NCBI GenBank assembly: GCA_005809115.1
Contig: SYLK01000490.1
Coordinates: 1 to 5,513, forward strand
DNA: 5,513 nucleotides
Reading direction: 5' to 3'
Source of the DNA: Planctomyces sp.
GTDB taxonomy: Bacteria > Planctomycetota > Planctomycetia > Planctomycetales > Planctomycetaceae
The notes beneath the pieces were generated by a model. It was not told the DNA's origin. It made no database searches and saw only the letters and a program-made list of their open reading frames with translations. Positions 1 through 5,087 of this stretch are shown here, piece by piece; the stretch's first letter is position 1; the number at the start of each line of letters is the position of its first letter. Both the position numbers and the translations under genes were made by a program.

Positions 1-285
1 CAGCAGTGGACTCTGACTCCCGCAGCCGGTCGCCAGACTGAAATCAACCGCCGCTGCGTCATCAGCAAATGCCCCCGCGAACGTTGCCGGCTTGACAGGC
101 TGGAGCCGTCTCAAAATCGCCTCCGCCTCCGCCACCGCCAGCTTGTCGTCTGGCGCAGACTCGAACTCCGCCGAGTAGACGAACCGGATCTCCTGTTGCA
201 GGAGATTTTCCGCTCGTGCTCGCAGAACCTCCGACTTGCACCGAACTTTCGACTTCCGAGACGGCCTGACATCAGTTGCCGACAT
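1..285 (-). CDS. Partial protein, N-terminal 95 residues; possible planctomycete-type sigma-70 factor
   Basis: The minus strand is open from an ATG at 285-283 to the left edge without a stop, giving 95 residues. A GGAG ribosome binding site (297-294) lies 8 nt before the ATG, and a near-consensus sigma-70 promoter lies about 50 nt upstream, so the start is well supported. The protein begins with a basic stretch (R7 to K17), then a charged helix (about 18-32, 'EVLRARAENLLQQEIRFVY'), then an acidic and Ala-rich segment. The pattern 'RARAE-LL--EI-FVYS-EFE' followed later by 'SPLL' recalls the N-terminal linker before region 2 of planctomycete sigma-70 factors, which in that family precedes an 'LL-EEE' helix. 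This is recollection, not alignment, and the conserved core would lie off the edge. Codons favour G/C in third position as expected for a real gene. The reading frame is reliable; the function is tentative. Confidence 0.7.
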   Translation of the reverse strand, partial: MSATDVRPSRKSKVRCKSEVLRARAENLLQQEIRFVYSAEFESAPDDKLAVAEAEAILRRLQPVKPATFAGAFADDAAAVDFSLATGCGSQSPLL

Positions 286-293
286 GATTGCTG

Positions 294-297
294 CTCC
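294..297 (-). promoter_or_regulatory. Ribosome binding site of the minus-strand gene
   Basis: On the minus strand GGAG stands 8 nt before the ATG at 285. It fixes the start of the left-edge gene, which otherwise has no end in the window to judge by. Confidence 0.65.
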
Positions 298-334
298 GGA
301 ACGGCACTTTTCCCGCGCCACAAAACATTCACAA

Positions 335-363
335 ACTGTAGAAAAACGTTCCATTCGTGTCAA
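335..363 (-). promoter_or_regulatory. Sigma-70-type promoter for the left-edge gene
   Basis: Read on the minus strand, a perfect -35 box TTGACA (363-358) is followed by a 17-nt spacer and a -10 box TACAGT (340-335, four of six consensus positions). Transcription would start near 328 and give a leader of about 43 nt before the ATG at 285. Box quality, spacing and position agree with the gene start. No comparable plus-strand promoter was found in the same intergenic region. Confidence 0.6.
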
Positions 364-368
364 CCGCT

Positions 369-392
369 GAACGATTATTGAAATAACCGTTC
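369..392. promoter_or_regulatory. 24-bp near-perfect palindrome, candidate regulator binding site
   Basis: The arms GAACGATTATT and AATAACCGTTC flank a 2-bp centre (GA). Ten of the eleven arm positions are complementary, with one A/C mismatch. The site lies 5 bp upstream of the -35 box of the minus-strand promoter, roughly -42 to -65 from the inferred start point, which is a usual place for an activator. It could equally act on a plus-strand promoter that was not recognised. The small centre fits a dimeric DNA-binding protein better than an RNA hairpin. Confidence 0.5.
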
Positions 393-417
393 TCTGGCAA
401 TTTTTCAAACAAATCGC

Positions 418-445
418 TGTCCGATTTCAGTTCTTTTAGCGGACA
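418..445. repeat. Inverted repeat TGTCCG / CGGACA
   Basis: Six-base arms at 418-423 and 440-445 are perfectly complementary and separated by 16 bp. It lies in the AT-richer intergenic part between the divergent genes. It is short enough to occur by chance and is listed because it is the second dyad in this gap. Confidence 0.25.
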
Positions 446-450
446 TGCCA

Positions 451-484
451 GAATTCAGTGGGCTCACATCAGTCACCTGAATTC
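451..484. repeat. Inverted repeat with EcoRI-like ends, possible stem-loop
   Basis: GAATTCA (451-457) pairs with TGAATTC (478-484). The stem continues with GTG (458-460) against CAC (474-476) if C477 is bulged, leaving a 13-nt loop. Directly after it, 485-500 contains the direct repeat GTCCCC-TTTG-GTCCCC. The combination could be a small repetitive extragenic element or a leader structure. There is no T run to make it an obvious terminator. Confidence 0.35.
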
Positions 485-560
485 GTCCCCTTTGGTCCCC
501 AGAGACACTCACACGCGTCATGCCAGGAGCCTGCTGTTGCAACCCATGTCGCCGTTACCT

Positions 561-695
561 TCAGTGCCCACTCCTTCAGTGCCCACCCCTTCAGTGCCCA
601 ACCCTTCAGTGCCCACCCCTTCAGTGCCCACCGCTTCAGTGCCCACTCCTTCAGTGCCCACTCCTTCAGTGCCCACTCCTTCAGTGCCCAGTTCT
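561..695. repeat. Minisatellite: nine tandem 15-bp units (TCAGTGCCCACTCCT)
   Basis: The units start at 561, 576, 591, 606, 621, 636, 651, 666 and 681. The first ten bases of every unit are identical; differences are confined to the last five. Units 1, 6, 7 and 8 are identical, 2 and 4 share one change, and 3, 5 and 9 each have their own. Because 15 is a multiple of three and the unit has no stop in several frames, the array is open in at least four frames: SVPTP and FSAHS on plus, GTEGV and ALKEW on minus. In the frame of the downstream SRPBCC gene it encodes SVPTP repeats. Whether it is translated is undecided. Confidence 0.9.
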
Positions 696-767
696 GTGAC
701 TGGTGCGACCGACTCGGCCACCGCACCGCCAGTCGTGGAGTTCACGTGCGACCCGGCGAGTCGCGCG

Positions 768-1298
768 ATGGTGATCAGGACGTCTGTCTGGCTTGACCAG
801 GAACGCGACACCGTGTTCGGCTTCTTCAGCGACGCGTTTCAGCTGGAAAGGATTACACCTGGCTGGCTGAATTTTCGAATTCTCACTCCTGCACCAATCA
901 GGATCAGTCAGGGCACCCTGATCGATTACCGCATCCGTCTGCGTGGAATCCCATTGCGTTGGCGTACGGTGATCGCTGGCTGGAATCCACCGGAAGCGTT
1001 TACCGACCGGCAGCTGCGGGGCCCCTATTCGCTGTGGGAACACTTTCACACGTTTGAGGCCGAGGCCGGCGGAACTCGGGTGACCGATCGCGTCTGCTAC
1101 CGTGTTCCGGGCGGGCGTCTGGTCAACTGGCTGTGTGTGCAGAGTGAATTACGGCGGATCTTTGAGTACCGGGGGCTCGAGTTGCTGCGACTGTTCTCGC
1201 CGACGGGGCCGCACGGGCGACAGACTCCCGATTCACCGAGGTTGGGAAACGCTTCTGGCCCTGGTGCCCCCGGCGTGGTATCATCATCATTCGGCTGA
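768..1298 (+). CDS. SRPBCC (START-like) ligand-binding fold protein
   Basis: A 176-residue protein of the SRPBCC/polyketide-cyclase-like superfamily, whose members bind hydrophobic ligands in a deep cavity; the ligand cannot be told here. Visible hallmarks are the N-terminal strand 'VIRTSVWLDQERDTVFGFFSD' (2-22), 'LERITPGWLNFRIL' (26-39), the amphipathic strand 'GTLIDYRIRLRGIPLRWR' (49-66), the signature 'DRQLRGPYSLWEHFHTF' (80-96), 'GGTRVTDRVCYRVPGG' (101-116) and a long C-terminal helix (about 118-143). The ATG at 768 is chosen because the domain begins exactly there, although no clear Shine-Dalgarno precedes it. The frame is also open upstream through the 15-bp repeats to an ATG at 546 (250 residues, with AGGAG 16 nt before it), which would add a Ser/Val/Pro/Thr-rich tail. 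No signal peptide is seen, so a cytoplasmic place is likely. The last ~33 residues are low-complexity. The VWA gene follows after 43 bp. Confidence 0.82.
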   Translation: MVIRTSVWLDQERDTVFGFFSDAFQLERITPGWLNFRILTPAPIRISQGTLIDYRIRLRGIPLRWRTVIAGWNPPEAFTDRQLRGPYSLWEHFHTFEAEAGGTRVTDRVCYRVPGGRLVNWLCVQSELRRIFEYRGLELLRLFSPTGPHGRQTPDSPRLGNASGPGAPGVVSSSFG

Positions 1299-1312
1299 CT
1301 GGCGTGATGATG
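1282..1312 (+). other. Possible stem-loop between the SRPBCC and VWA genes
   Basis: CATCATCA (1282-1289) pairs with TGATGATG (1305-1312) around a 15-nt loop that holds the SRPBCC stop codon (1296-1298). There is no T tract, and both arms are trinucleotide repeats, so this may be chance. If formed in mRNA it would lie about 30 nt before the VWA start. Confidence 0.2.
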
Positions 1313-1341
1313 GTGCGATCCGCAACCGGAAGTCTGCGTTT

Positions 1342-2412
1342 ATGTCGCGATTTGCTGAACTGCCATCGCACGGTTTTCTGCAGACGTGCCGCGCGCTGAT
1401 GCCAGGCAGCCTGGTGTCGCTGGTGCTGCATGTTTTCCTGCTGTTCATCGTCAGTGCGGGGCTTCGCGGGTGTCAGAAAGGGATGACCGGCGAACCGGGC
1501 GGCGACTTGTACCGTGAGGTTGGTCTGTTCGTCGTGGACGGATCTGATTCGCCGGATGCGACGGCCGATTCCCGGACGGAGGGGCTGGCCGAACCCCGGC
1601 AAAGCGAACCGTCGATGCCGACTGAGGACACGCCGGCAGAGTCTCACACGCCGACCCCGCGGGATCTGCTTCCGGAACATCCGCCCGACGTCAGCGAGTG
1701 TCTCGCGCAGTCGAACTCGACCACCAGCGACGGGACCGCTGCAGCGGATTCGGAGTTACCCGCACTGATCGGGCCGGGCGCTCCCCTGGCAGGTCTGGCG
1801 ACAGGTGATTCCGCTTCATCTCTGATCACCCCGTCGGGGGGTAGTCAGCGTGCGGGAACCGCAACGCCGGGAACCGGGCAGACGGCATTCATGAATATCG
1901 CGGACTCCGGACGCAGTTTTGTGTATGTCATCGATATCTCCGGGAGCATGGGTGAGGGAAATCGGCTGAGCGTGGCACTGAGTCAGCTCAAGGCCAGCCT
2001 GCGCCTGCTGCAGCCGACGCAGCAGTTTCAGGTGATCTTTTACAGTGATGCGCCGCGCCGTTTGTCACTGCGTCGCCAGGCAGACCGACAGATGTACTAT
2101 GCCACGGAAGCCAACAAGATCCAGGCGTACCGGCAGATCGACCTGACGCGTGCAGAAAGCGGAACCGAGCACATGGCCGCTCTGACCGATGCACTCAGCG
2201 TGACTCCGGATGTGATCTATTTCCTGACGGATGGCGCTGAACCTCAGCTGTCGCCACGAGATCTGGCGGACCTCAGACGGATGGCGGGCCGCACGACGAT
2301 CCATGTGATCGAGTTTGGATCGGGAACCGTGTCCGTGCGCGGTGTCAGCTGGCTGCAGAAGCTGGCGCGGCAGTCCGGCGGAGAATACCGGCTGATTCCT
2401 GTTGGCGAGTGA
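1342..2412 (+). CDS. Membrane-anchored VWA domain protein with intact MIDAS
   Basis: A 356-residue protein with three parts. Residues 24-41 form one hydrophobic segment ('SLVSLVLHVFLLFIVSAGL'), a membrane anchor after a short N-terminal stretch. Residues about 45-185 are a low-complexity linker rich in Pro, Ser, Thr, Asp and Glu. Residues about 192-350 are a von Willebrand factor A domain. The metal-ion-dependent adhesion site is complete: D198-x-S200-x-S202 in 'VYVIDISGSM', T275 in 'SGTEHMAAL' and D297 in 'FLTDGAEP'. VWA domains with this site bind protein partners through a divalent metal; the partner here is unknown. The anchor and linker suggest the domain is held away from the membrane, probably on the extracytoplasmic side. 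The ATG at 1342 follows a weak GGAAG (1327-1331). The frame stays open upstream to 1102, but that part overlaps the SRPBCC gene and looks non-coding (Cys/Arg/Gly-rich). Confidence 0.85.
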   Translation: MSRFAELPSHGFLQTCRALMPGSLVSLVLHVFLLFIVSAGLRGCQKGMTGEPGGDLYREVGLFVVDGSDSPDATADSRTEGLAEPRQSEPSMPTEDTPAESHTPTPRDLLPEHPPDVSECLAQSNSTTSDGTAAADSELPALIGPGAPLAGLATGDSASSLITPSGGSQRAGTATPGTGQTAFMNIADSGRSFVYVIDISGSMGEGNRLSVALSQLKASLRLLQPTQQFQVIFYSDAPRRLSLRRQADRQMYYATEANKIQAYRQIDLTRAESGTEHMAALTDALSVTPDVIYFLTDGAEPQLSPRDLADLRRMAGRTTIHVIEFGSGTVSVRGVSWLQKLARQSGGEYRLIPVGE

Positions 2413-2646
2413 CTGGTCAGCTGCCCGATTCTGCCGCGGCCACTCTGCCGCGGCCACTCGGGCCCGGCGGCGGCGTTGCAGTTCAGATGTCCGCCGCAGC
2501 GCCACGGTTTGCTGCCACACCGTGATATCCGACATCTCTGGCAGATGCCTCACCGGCAGTGGTTCCGCCAGAATCGTCAGGACCGTTCCGTCCAGGCACG
2601 ACGGAACCGGGCGCAGCTGGTGCAGAAGTAACTTCCGACTTTTTGA
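2413..2646 (-). other. Coding-like open minus-strand frame, gene or remnant uncertain
   Basis: After a minus-strand TGA (2649-2647) the frame is open leftwards, well into the antisense of the VWA gene (to a stop at about 2065). The part outside the VWA gene reads as plausible protein, including 'CLDGTVLTILAEPLPVRH', with many CTG, GTG and GCG codons and high third-position GC. Possible starts are a GTG at 2553 and an ATG at 2535, neither with a good ribosome binding site. No family was recognised. It may be a small convergent gene, a decayed gene that has lost its start and stop, or chance in GC-rich DNA. Confidence 0.22.
2431..2458 (+). terminator. GC-rich tandem repeat/hairpin after the VWA gene, possible terminator
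   Basis: The 14-mer CTGCCGCGGCCACT occurs twice in tandem (2431-2444 and 2445-2458), starting 18 bp after the VWA stop. Each copy contains the palindrome GCCGCGGC, so the copies (2433-2440 and 2447-2454) can pair as an 8-bp all-GC stem with a 6-nt loop. There is no U tract, so it would not be a classical intrinsic terminator. Confidence 0.3.
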
Positions 2647-2648
2647 TC

Positions 2649-2668
2649 AGGTCGAGGATTTGCGACCT
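2649..2668. promoter_or_regulatory. Inverted repeat AGGTCG / CGACCT upstream of the chemosensory operon
   Basis: Perfect 6-bp arms (2649-2654 and 2663-2668) with an 8-bp centre lie about 75-90 bp before the first gene of the operon, in its AT-richer leader. It overlaps a weak promoter-like pair and could be an operator. The arms are short. Confidence 0.25.
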
Positions 2669-2741
2669 ATGCTTCGGAAAGATGCCTCAGTTTTTCCCTG
2701 AAAAGGCACAAGTTTTCGGAAGCGGGATTGCGACAGCGGCC

Positions 2742-3122
2742 ATGAATCCTGACCAGCATTCAGCGGGAGATGCCGAAGAATTCTGCGGGGATCGGCTGAG
2801 CACGTGGAAGACCGAACTGAAGATTTTCTTTGACACAGATCGGGAGAAGCTGCGGCGACTGATCATGCAGCTGGAAGAATGTGGCTGGCAGTCTGAAGGA
2901 TCGGGGGGCCGAGCAGCAGGAGGGATGGAACAAAGTCCGGCGGGCAGCGAAGTACGTTCCCTGGAGCATCCGACACCGGGATTACCCCCGGAAACTCGAC
3001 CTCAGCCGTGGGCTGTGTCCGAGGGGATGGGACCGCAAGAGGAGCAGAAGCGTCAGCGACTGGCGGACCTGGCAGAGACGATTGAACACAAAATTCGGGC
3101 GGCAGATGCCAGACTGAGGTAA
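2742..3122 (+). CDS. Unrecognised 126-aa protein, first gene of the chemosensory operon
   Basis: No family was recognised. The protein has a helical, charged N-terminal half (about 18-47, 'STWKTELKIFFDTDREKLRR' and following), a Gly/Pro/Ser-rich middle (about 50-98) and a strongly amphipathic charged C-terminal helix (100-126) with heptad-like Leu/Ile spacing that could form a coiled coil. There is no signal peptide or membrane segment, so it should be cytoplasmic. The stop lies 4 bp before the CheW start, and the CheW ribosome binding site sits inside its last codons, so the two are almost certainly co-translated. The ATG at 2742 is chosen because codon use upstream (2620-2740) looks non-coding. 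In-frame alternatives are ATG 2682 and GTG 2559; no start has a convincing Shine-Dalgarno. By position it may be an accessory partner of CheW or the receptor, which is inference only. Confidence 0.65.
   Translation: MNPDQHSAGDAEEFCGDRLSTWKTELKIFFDTDREKLRRLIMQLEECGWQSEGSGGRAAGGMEQSPAGSEVRSLEHPTPGLPPETRPQPWAVSEGMGPQEEQKRQRLADLAETIEHKIRAADARLR
3116..3119 (+). promoter_or_regulatory. Ribosome binding site fixing the GTG start of cheW
   Basis: GAGG, 7 nt before the GTG at 3127, lies inside the final codons of the upstream gene. It supports the rare start codon and translational coupling of the two genes. Confidence 0.6.
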
Positions 3123-3126
3123 GAGC

Positions 3127-3708
3127 GTGGCGAAGATCGTGCAGAGTTCAGCGGGGTTTGAGTCATCGGTGTCGCAGACGCCGACGCACTGCATCTTTCG
3201 TCACGGAAGTTCCTGGCTGGCCTTTCCGGCGACGTCAATCCGGCAGGCCTTACCCTGTCCGCAGATGGTGGCGGTTCCGAGAACGCCGGCGACCTTCGTG
3301 GGGCTGTGTCATGTCCGGAGCGAGTTCCTGCCGGTACTGACGCTGGAAGCCGTTACCGGGGAGCGTTCGCGGACCGACGAAGCGATTCTGCTGGTCGTGG
3401 ACGACTCGGACGGTCCGTGGGCGGTGCTGGTGGACGAAGTCTCTTCGCTCCGACGCCTGGAGGTATCGGACGCCCCCGAGAGCCCTTTCGGAACGGAAAC
3501 GTCGGCGGTGATCGGCTGGGCCACACTGGGTGAACTGGTGATTCAGGTACTGGATCCGCTGACCGTCAGAGAACTTGCGGTACGTGAGCTGGCGGTGTTC
3601 TGGGAGCAGGCGGCGTCTCGACTTACGGCGCCTCGTGTGCGGGGCGGCGGTGAGCTGGGAATTCGTGAGGTCGGTAACGGCAGCGACCGAGACAGGAGCA
3701 GCCGATGA
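3127..3708 (+). CDS. cheW: CheW-type chemotaxis adaptor protein
   Basis: A 193-residue CheW-domain protein, the scaffold that couples chemoreceptors to the histidine kinase CheA in the cytoplasm. The domain covers about residues 21-147: 'CIFRHGSSWLAFPATSIRQAL' opens it, 'FVGLCHVRSEFLPVLTLEAVTG' (57-78) is the conserved central motif, and 'AVLVDEVSSLRRLEV' (99-113) and 'VIGWATLGELVIQVLDPLTV' (128-147) complete the second half. R64 matches the conserved Arg of the N-x-R-G motif, but the following Gly is Ser. The protein is longer than a single-domain CheW (around 160 residues). After the domain comes VRELA-VRELA (147-156) and then a Gly/Arg-rich tail. The GTG start has a good Shine-Dalgarno. 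The stop overlaps the MCP start as ATGA. Identification is firm at family level; whether it serves CheA-driven taxis or another output is not visible. Confidence 0.88.
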   Translation: MAKIVQSSAGFESSVSQTPTHCIFRHGSSWLAFPATSIRQALPCPQMVAVPRTPATFVGLCHVRSEFLPVLTLEAVTGERSRTDEAILLVVDDSDGPWAVLVDEVSSLRRLEVSDAPESPFGTETSAVIGWATLGELVIQVLDPLTVRELAVRELAVFWEQAASRLTAPRVRGGGELGIREVGNGSDRDRSSR

Positions 3709-5087
3709 GCTACTATTTTCGACTGTGCATTACGCATATTGCGACCGCGATGGTGGCGGCCCACATTGTCTGGTTCGGACTGAACCAGGACGGCGTCGGG
3801 CACCTGGCCTTTGTCGTGCTGCTGAGCGGGAGTATCGCAGTACCGACAGCCCTCGCGGCCTGGTGGTTCCGCCGGGGGCTGCGACTGATGGAGCATGGTC
3901 TGACTCAGGCTGGTTCCGACGCACCGGAAACAGGGGACCTTGAGTTCGATTCCGCGGCAAGACGGGTGCAGACCACGCTGGAACACCAGCGAATGCTGGC
4001 GCGAGACGTTGATCTGATGCTTCAGCGAATGGGGCGGAGTGCCGGTCCCGCCGACGGAACGGCGATGTCGCCCGGACGAATGCCGTTCAGCAGCGTCCTC
4101 GGCGAAATCGTGCGGTCTACCATGAAGGACGTCGGACGGATTCTTTCCTTCCGCGACGACATCGCTCAGGGCGCACATGAAATCCACCGGGGAGGACACG
4201 ATCAGGCGCGACTGGTGGCGTCCGTGATCGGTTCAATTGAGGGTCTGTCGGGGAAAACGGATGCGGTTCTGCAGAACGCAGAGTCGGCCGGCAAGGCAAC
4301 GTTGCAGATGAGTGACAGTGCATCCCGGGGACTGGGATTCGTGCAGGACCTCAGACGCGGTATGGAACGGATCAGGACCAATGTGGAGTCGAGTGAAAAA
4401 CGAGTGCAGGCGCTGGGTGAAAGATCGCAGCAGATCGGCTCGATTGTCGAAACCATGGGAAATATCTCCGCCCGCACCGACATGCTGGCTCTCAATGCGT
4501 CCATAGAGGCTGTGCGGGACGGGCAGGAAGGACGCGGCTTTGCCATTGTCGCCGATGAAGTTCGAAAACTCGCGGAAACCACGGCCACTGCGTCGCGACA
4601 GATTGCGGGACTGGTCGAGGCGATCCAGAACGAAACGCACAATACGATCGCCACGATGACAGATGAACGGCAGCAGGTTCAGGAAGAGGTATCGCGCGTG
4701 ATCGAGGTCGGACGGACGCTCGACGAAATCAGTCGCTGCGCCACCGACTCCACCGATCAGGTCCGACAGATTTCCCGGTCCGCCATGGACCACCTGCGAG
4801 GAACGCAGGAAGTGATCCAGGCGGTGCAGCAGGTCTGTGACCTCGCGGATCGGATCCGCGACAGCGGCGAATCCATACGCCACAAGACTTCCGATCTGGT
4901 TGTGGCCGTGCAGGATCTGGAGGAAGGCCTGTCTCCGTTCTATCACTGTGGTGATGTCACAAACTCAGTTCGCGGCGGTCGCTCGGCCAGTTCCCGAGCG
5001 GTGCCGGTCGTCCGGTCTGACAGAATCGCTCAGAGCCCCGGTGATGAACTGCTGGCAGCTGTGGCGCGGAAGGAGTTCTCGTCATGA
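3705..5087 (+). CDS. Methyl-accepting chemotaxis protein without a periplasmic sensor domain
   Basis: A 460-residue chemoreceptor. Two membrane helices (about 9-26 and 34-55) are separated by only about seven residues (27-33), so the usual extracytoplasmic ligand-binding domain is absent. Residues 56-105 contain an amphipathic pair that may be a divergent HAMP linker. From about 120 to 405 runs the long antiparallel coiled coil of the MCP signalling domain. Its tip is unmistakable: 'TMGNISARTDMLALNASIEA' (250-269) followed by 'VRDGQEGRGFAIVADEVRKLA'-like sequence. At the trimer/CheA contact positions, the Phe of E. coli Tsr is A256, while E268 and R271 are kept. A polar tail (about 418-460) follows, with no NWETF-type methyltransferase tether. 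AGGAG (3694-3698) lies 6 nt before the ATG, which overlaps the CheW stop. The MCP stop overlaps the next start as ATGA. It is expected to form trimers of dimers with CheW and CheA. It may sense through the membrane, the cytoplasmic linker or a partner protein. Confidence 0.92.
   Translation: MSYYFRLCITHIATAMVAAHIVWFGLNQDGVGHLAFVVLLSGSIAVPTALAAWWFRRGLRLMEHGLTQAGSDAPETGDLEFDSAARRVQTTLEHQRMLARDVDLMLQRMGRSAGPADGTAMSPGRMPFSSVLGEIVRSTMKDVGRILSFRDDIAQGAHEIHRGGHDQARLVASVIGSIEGLSGKTDAVLQNAESAGKATLQMSDSASRGLGFVQDLRRGMERIRTNVESSEKRVQALGERSQQIGSIVETMGNISARTDMLALNASIEAVRDGQEGRGFAIVADEVRKLAETTATASRQIAGLVEAIQNETHNTIATMTDERQQVQEEVSRVIEVGRTLDEISRCATDSTDQVRQISRSAMDHLRGTQEVIQAVQQVCDLADRIRDSGESIRHKTSDLVVAVQDLEEGLSPFYHCGDVTNSVRGGRSASSRAVPVVRSDRIAQSPGDELLAAVARKEFSS

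Larger units (their letters stand above)
2413..2741. other. Intergenic region between the VWA gene and the chemosensory operon
   Basis: No confident gene is seen in these ~330 bp. The first half is very GC-rich and holds a 14-bp tandem repeat/hairpin and a coding-like open minus-strand frame (both listed separately). The second half, from about 2627, is more AT-rich and should carry the operon promoter. A weak sigma-70-like pair TTGATC (2643-2648) and TATGCT (2668-2673) has a 19-bp spacer, which is longer than ideal. The inverted repeat AGGTCG / CGACCT lies between and over these boxes. No sigma-54 or flagellar sigma-28 consensus was recognised. Confidence 0.5.

Noticed and set aside
378..406. 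Plus-strand sigma-70 promoter with TTGAAA at 378
   Set aside because: No acceptable -10 box follows at 16-18 bp, and the hexamer is part of the palindrome.
561..695. CRISPR array
   Set aside because: The 15-bp units are directly adjacent with no spacers.
458..796. FSAHS-repeat open frame on the plus strand
   Set aside because: The 15-bp array is open in several frames for arithmetic reasons. This frame ends early in the SRPBCC domain and has no supported start.
1102..1341. Upstream extension of the VWA frame
   Set aside because: It overlaps the SRPBCC gene by about 200 bp, and the translation is Cys/Gly/Arg-rich without features. The anchor segment fits a start at 1342.
1462..1476. Possible lipoprotein cysteine (C44) after the VWA hydrophobic segment
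   Set aside because: The preceding residues LRG put Arg at -2, which does not fit a lipobox, and the N-terminal region before the hydrophobic segment is too long for a signal peptide.
1123..1680. Minus-strand open frame opposite the SRPBCC end and VWA start
   Set aside because: The translation is Arg-rich and featureless, while both plus-strand genes have clear domains.
2701..2720. Sigma-54 promoter before the chemosensory operon (AAGGCAC...)
   Set aside because: A GG is present, but the required GC ten bases further is not.
3543..4199. Minus-strand open frame across the CheW-MCP junction
   Set aside because: It is a shadow of two well-supported genes in GC-rich DNA, with no recognisable motif.
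4233..4946. Long minus-strand open frame opposite the MCP gene
   Set aside because: It is antisense to the conserved MCP signalling domain. The plus frame has clear family motifs, and this frame has none.
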